A stretch of 64,000 nt of DNA, taken from Mesorhizobium prunaredense (GTDB lineage Bacteria > Pseudomonadota > Alphaproteobacteria > Rhizobiales > Rhizobiaceae). Below the pieces are notes generated by a model. The model did no database searches. It was not told the origin of the DNA and was given only the letters and a program-made list of their open reading frames with translations. The DNA lies in NCBI RefSeq assembly GCF_900156895.1, contig NZ_FTPD01000006.1, forward strand, positions 317,115 to 381,114, given 5' to 3'. Below are positions 43,649-52,901 of this stretch, one piece after another. The translations under genes and the position numbers were made by a program. Within the stretch, counting starts at the first letter, position 1, and each line of letters opens with the position of its first letter.

Positions 43649-43946
43649 ATCGCGCGTTCGACCGCTTACCGATGAGGAGGAGGCGGAAATCCAAAGACAA
43701 ATTGTTGCTGATCCGGATGACGCGGAGGCGACCGACGAACAGCTGGCGCAAGCCAGGCCTTTCGCGGAAGTGTTTCCGGAGCTTTTCGAGAGCATCAGAC
43801 GTGCTCGTGGCCGGCCGGCCGTAGAGAAGCCCAAGCAGGTTGTGTCCATCCGCCTGGATCAGGATGTCGTCAGCAAATTCAAGGCCACCGGCAAAGGCTG
43901 GCAAGCCAGGATAAATGAGGTACTGAAGAAGGCGAAGGTAAGCTAG
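43635..43946 (+). CDS. brnA: BrnA-family antitoxin
   Basis: A 103-residue antitoxin: an acidic N-terminal half (LTDEEEAEIQRQIVADPDDA) that in known pairs wraps the toxin, then a RGRPAVEKPKQ linker and the ribbon-helix-helix DNA-binding block VVSIRLDQDVVSKFKATG followed by WQARINEVLKKAK. It overlaps the end of brnT, so the two are co-translated. In known pairs BrnA alone and with BrnT represses the operon promoter. The start at 43635 is preferred over an in-frame site nine codons upstream inside brnT. Confidence 0.9.
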   Translation: MSNPKSRVRPLTDEEEAEIQRQIVADPDDAEATDEQLAQARPFAEVFPELFESIRRARGRPAVEKPKQVVSIRLDQDVVSKFKATGKGWQARINEVLKKAKVS

Positions 43947-43956
43947 GCATCCCGCG

Positions 43957-44553
43957 TCAGTTCAGCGGAATGTCGTTTTCGTCCTTGCTCGTCTGATAGG
44001 CGCTGGACAATTCTTCATAGCGCGCGGCGATCGTGCCGATCCGCGTTTCCAGCCGCTGGCGCTCGGCCTCGGGCAACGACCGCACCAGTTTGCGGATCGA
44101 AAAGCTCTTCCAATAGGCGTTCTCGGCATTGTAGCCGCCGGGGTCGAGGGTGAAGACCTCTTTCAGGATCTTCAGATCGTGCGGGATGGCGAAGCTGTCG
44201 CGCGAATCCTCATGCGAAAACAAATAGTAGAAATTGTCGAAGCCAGTCCAGGTGATCGCCGACAGGCAGAGCGAGCAGGGTTCATGCGTGGCGAGAAAAA
44301 TCGCGTCCTTGGTGTCGACTCGCTCAGCCTTCGGCATTTCATAGAACCGCTTCAGGCAGTGCACTTCGCCATGCCAGAGCGGATTTTCCGTCTCGTTGTT
44401 GGTTTCGGCGTGCACCAGCGAGCGGTCGTTCTTGCGCAGGATCGCGGCGCCGAACAGCTTGTTGCCGTGGGCGACGCCTTCGGCCGTCTTTGGCACGATG
44501 TCATGCTCGATGACGTCGAGCAGGCGGTCGATCAGCGATACGTCGGCCATCAT
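43957..44553 (-). CDS. Nucleoside deaminase (cytidine/guanine deaminase superfamily)
   Basis: A 198-residue zinc deaminase. The zinc site is split between LWHGEVHCLKRFYEMP near residues 59-74 (His ligand, catalytic Glu) and ATHEPCSLCLSAI near 87-99 (two Cys ligands). Being first after the ureidoglycolate lyase in a purine-degradation operon, it is likely to act on a purine base or nucleoside, possibly guanine. Two successive ATGs at 44553 and 44550 overlap the previous stop; either could be used. Confidence 0.78.
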   Translation of the reverse strand: MMADVSLIDRLLDVIEHDIVPKTAEGVAHGNKLFGAAILRKNDRSLVHAETNNETENPLWHGEVHCLKRFYEMPKAERVDTKDAIFLATHEPCSLCLSAITWTGFDNFYYLFSHEDSRDSFAIPHDLKILKEVFTLDPGGYNAENAYWKSFSIRKLVRSLPEAERQRLETRIGTIAARYEELSSAYQTSKDENDIPLN

Positions 44554-45053
44554 GCGGTCCCGTCGGGGAGATGGATCTCGTAAGCGTGCGAGAAATGGCA
44601 CTCTTCGAGGTTGGCGCCGTCGCCACCGCGGTCGACGACGAGGAAATCCTGGCCCTCGCCGATCGGCGTCAGTACGCCGTGCCAGCGATTGCGCGGATAA
44701 TTGACGCCCTGCCCGGGCGCGGTGAGGAAGGCGTGCGGCTCGCCCGGGCCGTCGTCGCCATCATGGCAGACGACGACCAGGAACGGCCGTGGCGACAGCG
44801 GGATGAAAGCCTGGCTGCCGAACGGATGACGCTCGACCATGGTAAGCTTCAGCGGAAAATCGTAATGCGTGCCGCGTACCATGGAGATCAGCACGCGCCC
44901 ATTCGGTCCCTGCGCTTCGGCGGTGGCGAGGTCGTGATAGCGCTCGGCCTTGCCGCCATTGATCGGGTAGTGATTGCCGCCGCCCATATCGATGACTTCG
45001 CCGAACTCGGCAAAATTTTCGCGGGTTAGCGGCCGCGCCACGATGCGGGTCAT
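44550..45053 (-). CDS. allA: Ureidoglycolate lyase
   Basis: A 167-residue cupin-fold enzyme splitting ureidoglycolate into glyoxylate and urea. Segments FAEFGEVIDMGGGNHYPING, MVERHPFGSQAFIPLS and YPRNRWHGVLTPIG fit AllA. The start at 45053 (MTRIVARPLTREN) overlaps the stop of the upstream aminohydrolase gene (ATGA), and the homology starts there. It supplies the last step of ureide breakdown in this block. Confidence 0.92.
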   Translation of the reverse strand: MTRIVARPLTRENFAEFGEVIDMGGGNHYPINGGKAERYHDLATAEAQGPNGRVLISMVRGTHYDFPLKLTMVERHPFGSQAFIPLSPRPFLVVVCHDGDDGPGEPHAFLTAPGQGVNYPRNRWHGVLTPIGEGQDFLVVDRGGDGANLEECHFSHAYEIHLPDGTA

Positions 45054-45913
45054 GGCGCGCGCCTCCCGACGCCGGCGCCACCAAGCTTGGCGTGCCGGTT
45101 GACATCCTTGTAGAGCAGGTAGCGGAATTTTCCGGGACCGCCGGCATAGCAGGCCTGCGGACAGAAGGCGCGCAGCCACATATAGTCGCCGGCCTCGACC
45201 TCGACCCAGTCCTGGTTGAGGCGGTAGACTGCCTTGCCCTCCAGCACATAGAGGCCGTGCTCCATGACATGCGTCTCGGCGAAGGGGATGACCGCACCCG
45301 GTTCGAGCGTGACGATGGTGACATGCATGTCGTGGCGCATGTCTTCAGGGTCGACGAAGCGCGTCGTCGCCCAACGGCCCTCGGTGTCGGGCATCGGCGT
45401 CGGCGCAATGTCCTGTTCGTTGGCAAAGAAGGCTTGCGGGACATCAATGCCTTCGACGGCGTCGTAAGCCTTGCGGATCCAGTGGAAGCGGACAGCAGCG
45501 CCGCTCTCGTTGCGAACGGTCCATCCGCTGGCCGGCGGCAGGAAAGCAAAGCCGCCCGGCTGCAGGACATGCTTCTCGCCAGCCAGCAAAACGCTCAGCT
45601 CGCCCTCGACCACGAACAGGGCGCCCTCGGCGCCGGCATCCGGTTCCGGCCGGTCGCTGCCGCCGCCGGGCGCGACCTCGACGATGTATTGCGAAAACGT
45701 CTCGGCAAAACCCGACAGCGGGCGGGACAGCACCCAGACGCGGGTCTTGTCCCAGAACGGCAGGGCGCTGGTGACGATGTCCTGCATCACCCCCCTGGGA
45801 ATGACGGCATAGGCCTCGGTGAAGACGGCCCGGCCGGTCAGCAGCTCACTCTGGCCGGGGTGGCCGCCCTGCGGCGCGTAATAGATTCGGTCGGCCATTT
45901 TCATCGTATCCAT
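45050..45913 (-). CDS. allE: (S)-ureidoglycine aminohydrolase
   Basis: A 287-residue two-cupin (bicupin) manganese enzyme that releases ammonia from (S)-ureidoglycine. The start of the chain MADRIYYAPQGGHP and the segments SQYIVEVAPGGGSDRPEPD and, in the second cupin, FAETHVMEHGLYVLEGKAVY with the metal-binding Glu/His/Gln pattern, fit AllE (YlbA). It is translationally coupled to allA. The preceding step, allantoate amidohydrolase, is not encoded in the window. Confidence 0.9.
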   Translation of the reverse strand: MDTMKMADRIYYAPQGGHPGQSELLTGRAVFTEAYAVIPRGVMQDIVTSALPFWDKTRVWVLSRPLSGFAETFSQYIVEVAPGGGSDRPEPDAGAEGALFVVEGELSVLLAGEKHVLQPGGFAFLPPASGWTVRNESGAAVRFHWIRKAYDAVEGIDVPQAFFANEQDIAPTPMPDTEGRWATTRFVDPEDMRHDMHVTIVTLEPGAVIPFAETHVMEHGLYVLEGKAVYRLNQDWVEVEAGDYMWLRAFCPQACYAGGPGKFRYLLYKDVNRHAKLGGAGVGRRAP

Positions 45914-45942
45914 CGGTTCAGAGCCTGTTGCGGAAGCCAGGC

Positions 45943-47376
45943 CTATTGCGGAAGCATGTCCTTGAGGCGGAGCAGCGCGATGCGCTCGACCTGTTTGCAG
46001 GCGGTTTCGAATTCAACGGCGCGGCTGTTGCCGATGCGCGGCTCGAACTCCGCCAGGATTTCTTCCTTGGTCTTGCCTTTCACGGCGATGATGAAGGGGA
46101 AGCCGAAACTGGTGACGTAGGCGGCATTGAGCTTGGAGAACAGCTCGCGCTCTTTGTCGGTCAGCGCCTCGAGCCCGGCGGAAGCCTGTTCCCTGGCCGA
46201 TTCCGGCGTCAGCCGCTTGGCTTGCGCCAGTTTTCCGGCAAGATCGGGATGGGCGTTGAGCACGGAGAGCCGCTCGGCCTCGCTGGCGCCGCGAAAGACA
46301 CGGCACAGCGCATTGTGCAGGCCGCCGGCACTGTCATGCGCCGGGCCGAGTTCCAGTTGGTAGGCGCGCTCGGCGATCCACGGCGAATGCTCGAACACGC
46401 CACCGAAAGCCTGGACGAAGGCCTCTAATTCCATTTTCGACGGGCGCAGCGTCGGCGGCCGGAACGGATGGGTTTTTTGCCAGTGCCTGGCGATGTCGAT
46501 GCGCCGCGCCAGCCATACCCTGTCGTGCGATTTGACGTAGTCGACGAAGCGTTTCAGCGCAGCGACCCGGCCCGGCCGGCCGACGAGGCGGCAGTGCAGG
46601 CCGATATTCATCATGCGCGGCCGCCCTGCCTTGCCCTCGGCATAGAGCGTGTCGAAACTGTCCCTGAGATAGGCGAAGAACTGGTCGCCCGAGTTGAAGC
46701 CCTGCGGCGTGGCGAAACGCATATCGTTGGCGTCGAGCGTATAGGGGATGATGAGCTGCGGCTTTGCCGACCCGTCCGGCCCATCATGCTCGAACCAGTA
46801 CGGCAGTTCATCGTCATAAGTGTCCGACACATAGTCGAAGCCGCCCTCTTCCGCTGCAAGCCGCACGGTGTTGATCGACGTGCGGCCGGTGTACCAGCCG
46901 GTCGGCCGCGCCCCCGTCACCTCGTAGTGCAGCCGGATTGTCTCTTCCATGTCTCGGCGCTCGTCCTCCGGCGCATGATCGCGATAGTCGATCCATTTCA
47001 GCCCGTGCGAGGCGATCTCCCAGCTGGCCTCCTGCATCGCCACGACCTGGTCGGGCGAACGCGCCAGCGCTGTGGCGACGCCGTAGCAGGTGACCGGCAC
47101 CTCAGCCTCGGTGAACAGGCGCAGCAATCGCCAGAAGCCGGCGCGGGCGCCATATTCGTAGATCGATTCCATGTTCCAGTGGCGCTGCCCGGGCCAGGGT
47201 GCGGCGCCGACGATCTCGGACAGGAAGGCTTCCGAAGCCTTGTCGCCATGCAGGACGCAGTTCTCGCCGCCTTCTTCGTAGTTGACGACGAACTGTACCG
47301 CGACATGCGCCCCGCCAGGCCATTTCGGATCCGGCGGATTGGCGCCGTAGCCGCGCATGTCTCGTTCGTAACGCAT
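45943..47376 (-). CDS. puuE: Bifunctional allantoinase PuuE / OHCU decarboxylase
   Basis: A 477-residue fusion. Residues 1-310 are a polysaccharide-deacetylase-like allantoinase (PuuE): MRYERDMRGYGANPPDPKWP, YEEGGENCVLHGD, EIASHGLKWIDY and GLHCRLVGRPGR. Residues about 315-477 are 2-oxo-4-hydroxy-4-carboxy-5-ureidoimidazoline decarboxylase: VFEHSPWIAERA, NAHPDLAGKLA and FGFPFIIAVKGK, with the catalytic His in the AHPDL block. So one chain turns OHCU into (S)-allantoin and then hydrolyses it to allantoate. It is the first gene of the minus-strand purine block, divergent from uraH. Confidence 0.93.
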   Translation of the reverse strand: MRYERDMRGYGANPPDPKWPGGAHVAVQFVVNYEEGGENCVLHGDKASEAFLSEIVGAAPWPGQRHWNMESIYEYGARAGFWRLLRLFTEAEVPVTCYGVATALARSPDQVVAMQEASWEIASHGLKWIDYRDHAPEDERRDMEETIRLHYEVTGARPTGWYTGRTSINTVRLAAEEGGFDYVSDTYDDELPYWFEHDGPDGSAKPQLIIPYTLDANDMRFATPQGFNSGDQFFAYLRDSFDTLYAEGKAGRPRMMNIGLHCRLVGRPGRVAALKRFVDYVKSHDRVWLARRIDIARHWQKTHPFRPPTLRPSKMELEAFVQAFGGVFEHSPWIAERAYQLELGPAHDSAGGLHNALCRVFRGASEAERLSVLNAHPDLAGKLAQAKRLTPESAREQASAGLEALTDKERELFSKLNAAYVTSFGFPFIIAVKGKTKEEILAEFEPRIGNSRAVEFETACKQVERIALLRLKDMLPQ

Positions 47377-47551
47377 TGTCGCTCCTGCCGGATAGTGTGA
47401 TCAGGATAGTCGAAAGGATTGCTTGCGCATTCCCCCGAAAATTTTTGAAAGTGTTTTTGCAGCACTTCACTCGACCGGGACTTATGCATCGCCTTTAATT
47501 AGCGCACAATTCGTCAGGCACGTTTGAGTGTATCGGGAATGGGAGCAGCCA

Positions 47552-47926
47552 GTGGCGGAAACGTCGAAAGCCGAAGGCGGACGTCTGACGACCCATGTCC
47601 TCGACACCGCGACCGGCAGGCCGGCGGCCGGCTTGTCGATCGAGCTTTACCGCATCAACAACGACATGCGGACGCATCTGAAGACAGCGGTCACCAATGC
47701 CGACGGCCGCTGTGACGCGCCGCTGCTTGCCGACGCGGAATTCCGCACCGGCGAATACGAGCTGGTCTTCGCCGCCGGCGACTATCTGCGCCGGCAGGGG
47801 TTGAGGCTGCCGGAACCGGCCTTCCTCGACAGCGTGCCGATTCGCTTCGGCATGGCCGAGCCGATGCACTATCATGTGCCGTTGCTCATATCGCCCTACG
47901 GCTATTCGACCTATCGCGGGAGCTGA
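47552..47926 (+). CDS. uraH: 5-hydroxyisourate hydrolase
   Basis: A 124-residue transthyretin-like enzyme hydrolysing 5-hydroxyisourate to OHCU. It has [20 protein letters not shown] at the start and the diagnostic C-terminal tetrapeptide YRGS. The GTG at 47552 is preferred because GGGAG lies 6-7 bases upstream; an earlier GTG at 47528 would add eight residues. It opens the plus-strand xdh operon, and xdhA starts 4 bases after it. Confidence 0.92.
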   Translation: MAETSKAEGGRLTTHVLDTATGRPAAGLSIELYRINNDMRTHLKTAVTNADGRCDAPLLADAEFRTGEYELVFAAGDYLRRQGLRLPEPAFLDSVPIRFGMAEPMHYHVPLLISPYGYSTYRGS

Positions 47927-47929
47927 GGC

Positions 47930-49411
47930 ATGGCCACGCTCAACATACGCAGCAAGATACGCTTCATCCTCAATGGCGAGCAAATTGTGCTGACCACGGT
48001 GGCGCCCGACGAGACCTTGCTCGACTGGCTGCGGCTCGAGCGCTCGCTGCGCGGCACCAAGGAAGGCTGCGCCGAGGGCGATTGCGGCGCTTGCACCGTG
48101 CTGGTCGGAAGGCTGTCAGGCGGCCGGCTGGTCTATGAAAGCGTCAACGCCTGCATCCGCTTCCTTGGTTCGCTCGATGGCACGCATGTCGTGACCGTCG
48201 AGCATCTGCGTGGCGACGGCGATAGGCTGCATCCGGTGCAGCAGGCGATGGTCGATTTCCACGGCTCGCAATGCGGCTTCTGCACGCCGGGCTTCGTCAT
48301 GTCGCTTTATGCCCTGTGGATGCGGTCGCCGGAGCCGTCGGATGCAGCCATCGAAAAGGCGCTGCAGGGCAATCTCTGCCGCTGCACCGGCTACGAGGCG
48401 ATCATGCGGGCGGCACGTGCCATCGCCAGCTACGGCAAGGCGGCAAAGGATCCGCTGGCGGCGGAGCGCAAAGCCATCACGGGCAAGCTCGAAGCGATGA
48501 AGGATGGTTTGCGCATCGAGATCGGCGCCGGCAAGCAGCGCCTGGTCGTGCCGGCCGATGCCGACGATCTCGCCGCGGTGCTCGACAAGGAGCCGGGCGC
48601 CACCATCGTTGCCGGTTCGACCGATGTCGGCCTGTGGGTGACCAAGCAAATGCGCGAGATATCGCCGGCGATCTTCATCGGCAATCTCGACGGGCTCTGC
48701 GCGGTTTCCGAGGATGGGGGCATCATCTCGATCGGCGCTGGTGTCACCTATACCGAAGCTTTCTCAATATTGGCGAAGCGCATACCAGCGTTCGGGCCGC
48801 TGTTCGATCGCATCGGCGGCGACCAGGTGCGCAATATGGGCACGATCGGCGGCAACATTGCCAACGGGTCGCCGATCGGCGACACGCCGCCGCCATTGAT
48901 CGCACTCGGTGCGCGGCTGACGCTGCGCCGCGGCAACAAGCGGCGAACGATCCCGCTCGAAGACTTCTTCATCGCCTATGGCAAGCAGGACCGGCAGCCG
49001 GGCGAGTTCGTCGAGGCCGTGCATGTCCCAGTGCCGGGCAGGGATACCAAATTCGCCGTCTACAAGATCACCAAGCGCCGTGACGAGGACATCACCGCAG
49101 CACTTGGCGCATTCCTGCTGACCCTGGCCAAGGACGGCACGGTGGCGGAGGTGTGCATTGCCTATGGCGGCATGGCGGCAACACCGAAGCGCGCTTTCGG
49201 CGTGGAAAAGGCGCTGCTCGGCAAGCCCTGGACGGAGGCGACGGTCGAGACCGCCATGGCCGAGTACGCCAGGGATTTCACCCCGCTGACCGACATGCGG
49301 GCGAGCGCCGAATACCGGGCGCTGGCGGCAAAGAACCTGCTGCTGCGCTTCTTCGGTGAGACCAGCGGCACCAAGGCGCCGATCCAGGTATCGCGCCACG
49401 AGGCAGCGTGA
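47930..49411 (+). CDS. xdhA: Xanthine dehydrogenase small subunit
   Basis: A 493-residue iron-sulfur flavoprotein subunit. The first 2Fe-2S cluster binds in CAEGDCGACTVLVG near residue 47, the second in CGFCTPGF near 114 and NLCRCTGY near 146; the FAD domain follows from about 195 with TIVAGSTDVGLW and GTIGGNIANGSPIGD. It passes electrons from the molybdenum subunit to NAD. The stop overlaps the xdhB start as TGATG. Confidence 0.95.
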   Translation: MATLNIRSKIRFILNGEQIVLTTVAPDETLLDWLRLERSLRGTKEGCAEGDCGACTVLVGRLSGGRLVYESVNACIRFLGSLDGTHVVTVEHLRGDGDRLHPVQQAMVDFHGSQCGFCTPGFVMSLYALWMRSPEPSDAAIEKALQGNLCRCTGYEAIMRAARAIASYGKAAKDPLAAERKAITGKLEAMKDGLRIEIGAGKQRLVVPADADDLAAVLDKEPGATIVAGSTDVGLWVTKQMREISPAIFIGNLDGLCAVSEDGGIISIGAGVTYTEAFSILAKRIPAFGPLFDRIGGDQVRNMGTIGGNIANGSPIGDTPPPLIALGARLTLRRGNKRRTIPLEDFFIAYGKQDRQPGEFVEAVHVPVPGRDTKFAVYKITKRRDEDITAALGAFLLTLAKDGTVAEVCIAYGGMAATPKRAFGVEKALLGKPWTEATVETAMAEYARDFTPLTDMRASAEYRALAAKNLLLRFFGETSGTKAPIQVSRHEAA

Positions 49412-51759
49412 TGACCACGCACGCTCCCAACCTCAAGGCGCAAAAAATCTCCGGTGGCGTTGCCACCGACCAGCGCCATGATTCCGCGCACAAGCATGTC
49501 CGCGGCACCGCCGTCTATATCGATGACATGCCGGAATCATCTGGCACGCTGCATGGCTGCCTCGGGCTTTCGACGGCCACGCACGCCACCATCACCAGCA
49601 TGGACCTGTCGGCGGTGCGCGCAGCGCCCGGTGTCATCGACGTGCTGATGGCGAGCGACGTGCCGGGCGAAAACGATATTTCGCCGACCGGCCGCCACGA
49701 CGAACCGGTGCTGGCCGCCGGCAAGGTGCAGTTTTTCGGCCAACCGATCTTTTGCGTCATCGCCGAAACCCGCGAGCAGGCGCGCCGCGCCACCAGGCTG
49801 GCCAAGGTCGAATACAAGGAATTGCCTTTCGTCACCGACATCGGCGTCCTCGATCCCAGCAAGGACAAGCTGGTCACGCCGCCACTGACCCTGAGGCGCG
49901 GCGATGCAGCGGCCGCGATCAACGCGGCGCCGCGCCGGCTGAAGGGAAAAATGCGCATCGGCGGCCAGGACCATTTTTATCTCGAAGGCCAGATCGCCAT
50001 GGCCATTCCCGGCGAGGATCAGGACGTCACGATTTATGCCTCGACCCAGCATCCGAGCGAAATCCAGCACATGGTCAGCCATGCCCTCGGCGTGCCGAGC
50101 CATGCCGTCACAGTCGAGATCCGCCGCATGGGCGGCGGCTTCGGCGGCAAGGAAACGCAAGGCAACCAGTTTGCCGCGCTCGCGGCGATTGCTGCGAAAA
50201 AACACCATCGCGCGGTGAAAATTCGGCCCGACCGCGACGACGACATGATCGCCACCGGCAAGCGCCACGACTTCCTCGTTGACTACGAGGTCGGCTTCGA
50301 CGACGACGGCAATATCCTTGGCGTCGACTTCATGTTCGCCGCGCGTTGCGGATTCTCGGCGGACCTCTCAGGCCCAGTGACCGACCGCGCGCTGTTCCAC
50401 TGCGACAACACTTATTTCTGGCCGGCGGTGCACGCGCAATCGGCGCCGCTCTACACCAACACCGTGTCGAACACCGCCTTCCGCGGCTTCGGCGGGCCGC
50501 AAGGCATGGTCGGGGCCGAGCGCGTCATCGAGGAGGTCGCCTTTGCCGTCGGCAAGGATCCGCTCGAAATCCGCAAGAAGAACTTTTATGGCACCAGCGA
50601 CCGCAACATCACGCCCTATCACCAGACGGTCGAGGACAACATCATCCACCGCATCGTCGCCGAGCTGGAGGCGAGTTGCGACTATGCGACGCGCCGCCGC
50701 ACCATCGAAGCGTTCAACGCCAACAGCCGCTTCATCAAGCGTGGATTGGCGCTGACGCCGGTCAAGTTCGGCATCTCGTTCACCGCCACTCATTACAATC
50801 AGGCCGGCGCGCTGGTGCATGTCTATACCGACGGTTCGGTGCATTTGAACCATGGCGGCACCGAGATGGGGCAGGGCCTCTACGTCAAGGTGGCGCAGGT
50901 TGTGGCGGAAGAATTCCAGATCGACCTCGACCAGGTAAAGATCACCGCGACGACGACCGGCAAGGTGCCGAACACCTCGGCGACCGCCGCATCGTCCGGT
51001 TCCGACCTCAACGGTATGGCGGCGCAGAACGCGGCCCGGCAGATCAAGGAGCGGTTGACCAACTTCGCCGCCGAAAAATATCAGGTGCCGCGCGACCAGG
51101 TGCTGTTCCTGCCCAACCGGGTGCGCATCGGCAACCAGGAAATCGCCTTCGCCGATCTCGTAAGGCAGGCTTATATGGCGCGCATCCAGCTTTCGGCGGC
51201 GGGCTTCTACAAGACGCCGAAAATCCACTGGGATCGCGACAAGGGCGAGGGTCGTCCCTTCTATTATTTCGCCTATGGCGCCGCGTGCTCGGAAGTCTCG
51301 GTCGACACGCTGACCGGCGAATATGTCGTCGAGCGAACCGACATCCTGCACGAGACCGGACGCTCGCTGAACCGCGCCATCGACCTTGGCCAGGTCGAAG
51401 GCGGCTTCATCCAGGGCATGGGATGGCTGACGACGGAGGAGCTTTGGTGGGACGAAAAGGGCCGGCTGCGCACCCATGCGCCGTCGACCTACAAGATTCC
51501 GCTCGCCTCGGACCGACCGAAGATCTTCAACGTGACGCTGGCCGATTGGCCGGAAGCGAGTGAGCCGACGGTGCACCGCTCCAAGGCGGTCGGCGAGCCG
51601 CCGCTGCCGCTCGGCATCTCGGTGCTGCATGCGCTGTCGGATGCGGTGGCAAGCGTTGCCGACCACCGGATGTGCCCGCGCCTCGACCCACCGGCGACGC
51701 CGGAGCGGGTGCTGATGGCGATCGAACGGCTGAAGGAGGAGGCCAAGACCGGTGCTTGA
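49411..51759 (+). CDS. xdhB: Xanthine dehydrogenase large (molybdopterin) subunit
   Basis: A 782-residue subunit carrying the molybdenum cofactor, oxidising hypoxanthine and xanthine to urate. Cofactor-contact segments include RRMGGGFGGKETQ near residue 240, FRGFGGPQGM near 350, GGTEMGQGLYVKV near 480 and the GEPPLPLGISV block with the catalytic Glu near the C-terminus. Length is standard for the bacterial XdhB. It lies between xdhA and the maturation gene xdhC. Confidence 0.95.
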   Translation: MTTHAPNLKAQKISGGVATDQRHDSAHKHVRGTAVYIDDMPESSGTLHGCLGLSTATHATITSMDLSAVRAAPGVIDVLMASDVPGENDISPTGRHDEPVLAAGKVQFFGQPIFCVIAETREQARRATRLAKVEYKELPFVTDIGVLDPSKDKLVTPPLTLRRGDAAAAINAAPRRLKGKMRIGGQDHFYLEGQIAMAIPGEDQDVTIYASTQHPSEIQHMVSHALGVPSHAVTVEIRRMGGGFGGKETQGNQFAALAAIAAKKHHRAVKIRPDRDDDMIATGKRHDFLVDYEVGFDDDGNILGVDFMFAARCGFSADLSGPVTDRALFHCDNTYFWPAVHAQSAPLYTNTVSNTAFRGFGGPQGMVGAERVIEEVAFAVGKDPLEIRKKNFYGTSDRNITPYHQTVEDNIIHRIVAELEASCDYATRRRTIEAFNANSRFIKRGLALTPVKFGISFTATHYNQAGALVHVYTDGSVHLNHGGTEMGQGLYVKVAQVVAEEFQIDLDQVKITATTTGKVPNTSATAASSGSDLNGMAAQNAARQIKERLTNFAAEKYQVPRDQVLFLPNRVRIGNQEIAFADLVRQAYMARIQLSAAGFYKTPKIHWDRDKGEGRPFYYFAYGAACSEVSVDTLTGEYVVERTDILHETGRSLNRAIDLGQVEGGFIQGMGWLTTEELWWDEKGRLRTHAPSTYKIPLASDRPKIFNVTLADWPEASEPTVHRSKAVGEPPLPLGISVLHALSDAVASVADHRMCPRLDPPATPERVLMAIERLKEEAKTGA

Positions 51760-51835
51760 ACTCGGTCCCGGGTTCGTACAAGGCGTGCAATCCGGGCCGA
51801 AAAACCCTATGTTTCCCGATAGGGAAAGCAAAAAC

Positions 51836-52825
51836 ATGACCTCGAAAGTGCAAAGCCTGAAAGCATTTCTTGGCGGCGCCGGCCGGGTTGCCTTGGTCGA
51901 GGTGGCCGGGACCAAAGGCTCGACGCCCCGCGAGAAGGGCGCCTACATGCTCGTCTCGGGCGCGGCGATTTTTGGCACGATCGGCGGCGGCCAGCTCGAA
52001 TATATGGCGATCGACAAAGCGCGGCAGCTGCTTTTCTCCCCCCTTGAGGGGGAGATGGCCGCGGAGCGGCCAGAGGGGGTCGTCTCAGAAGGCACCGCCA
52101 GAGCGTCGAGCACTGCCGCGGCGACCCCACCCGACGGCTTCGCCGCCACCCTCCCCTCAAGGGGGAGGGATACGCGCACGACGCTCGATGTCCCGCTCGG
52201 GCCCGAGATCGGGCAATGCTGCGGCGGCAGGGTCGAGGTGCTGATCCGGCTGGTCGATACGGCGTTGGCGCAAGAGCTGGTCGCGGCGGCGGACGCCGAG
52301 CAGGCGCAGCTGCCGCATGTCTACATCTTCGGCGGCGGCCATGTCGGCCAGGCGCTGGCATCGGCGGTGGCCTTGCTGCCGGTCCGTGTCGTCGTTGTCG
52401 AGACGCGGGCCGAGGCGTTGGAAGGCATGCCAGAAGCGGTCGAAACAAGGCTGACGCCGATGCCCGAGGCATTGGTGCGCAAGGCTCCGGCCGGCGCCGC
52501 TTTCGTCATCCTCACCCATGACCATGCGCTGGATTTCCTGATCGTCGCCGACGCGCTGAAACGCCGGGATGCCGCCTATGTCGGCATGATCGGCTCGAAG
52601 ACCAAAAAGGCGACATTCAGGAGCTGGTTCCTGAAGGCGGCGGACGGCAGCGAGGCGCAATTTGCCGGCCTCGTCTCGCCGATCGGCGGCGAGGCGGTCA
52701 AGGACAAGCGTCCGCAAGTGATCGCGGCGCTTGCCGCCGCCGAGATCATGACGGCCCTGGTCGCCCATGCTGGCGCACGAGCCGCGCCGCACCCCGTCTC
52801 TCGTGGCAAGGCAATGGCCGGCTGA
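51836..52825 (+). CDS. xdhC: Xanthine dehydrogenase accessory protein, with in-frame repeat insertion
   Basis: A 329-residue chaperone that binds molybdenum cofactor and helps sulfurate it before insertion into XdhB. N-terminal VEVAGTKGSTPREKGAYMLV and GTIGGGQLEYMAIDKAR, GPEIGQCCGGRVEVLI and the Rossmann HVYIFGGGHVGQALA fit XdhC. Between about residues 67 and 112 lies a Pro/Ser/Arg-rich stretch (SPLEGEMAAERPEG...LPSRGRDT) that is encoded by the palindromic repeat at 52034-52171 and that I do not expect in other XdhC proteins. The frame stays open. ATG 51836 follows AGGGAAAG; a GTG at 51752 overlapping xdhB is an alternative. Confidence 0.88.
   Translation: MTSKVQSLKAFLGGAGRVALVEVAGTKGSTPREKGAYMLVSGAAIFGTIGGGQLEYMAIDKARQLLFSPLEGEMAAERPEGVVSEGTARASSTAAATPPDGFAATLPSRGRDTRTTLDVPLGPEIGQCCGGRVEVLIRLVDTALAQELVAAADAEQAQLPHVYIFGGGHVGQALASAVALLPVRVVVVETRAEALEGMPEAVETRLTPMPEALVRKAPAGAAFVILTHDHALDFLIVADALKRRDAAYVGMIGSKTKKATFRSWFLKAADGSEAQFAGLVSPIGGEAVKDKRPQVIAALAAAEIMTALVAHAGARAAPHPVSRGKAMAG
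52034..52171. repeat. REPIN-like palindromic element inside xdhC
   Basis: About 138 bases with inverted, related ends. The left end has a hairpin CTCCCCCCTTGAGGGGGAG (52036-52054) plus GGCCGCGGAGCGGCC, and the right end has GACGGCTTCGCCG plus CTCCCCTCAAGGGGGAG. The reverse complement of the left end resembles the right end and the element at 2466-2628. It adds a multiple of three and contains no in-frame stop, so xdhC stays open. Confidence 0.82.
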
Positions 52826-52901
52826 CGGATAATATCCCGCCGCGCTGCATTTCGTGCAGGCGCGCTTCCGTAGCGTCTGCACGCCCTGAATCGGCCGCGC
52901 C

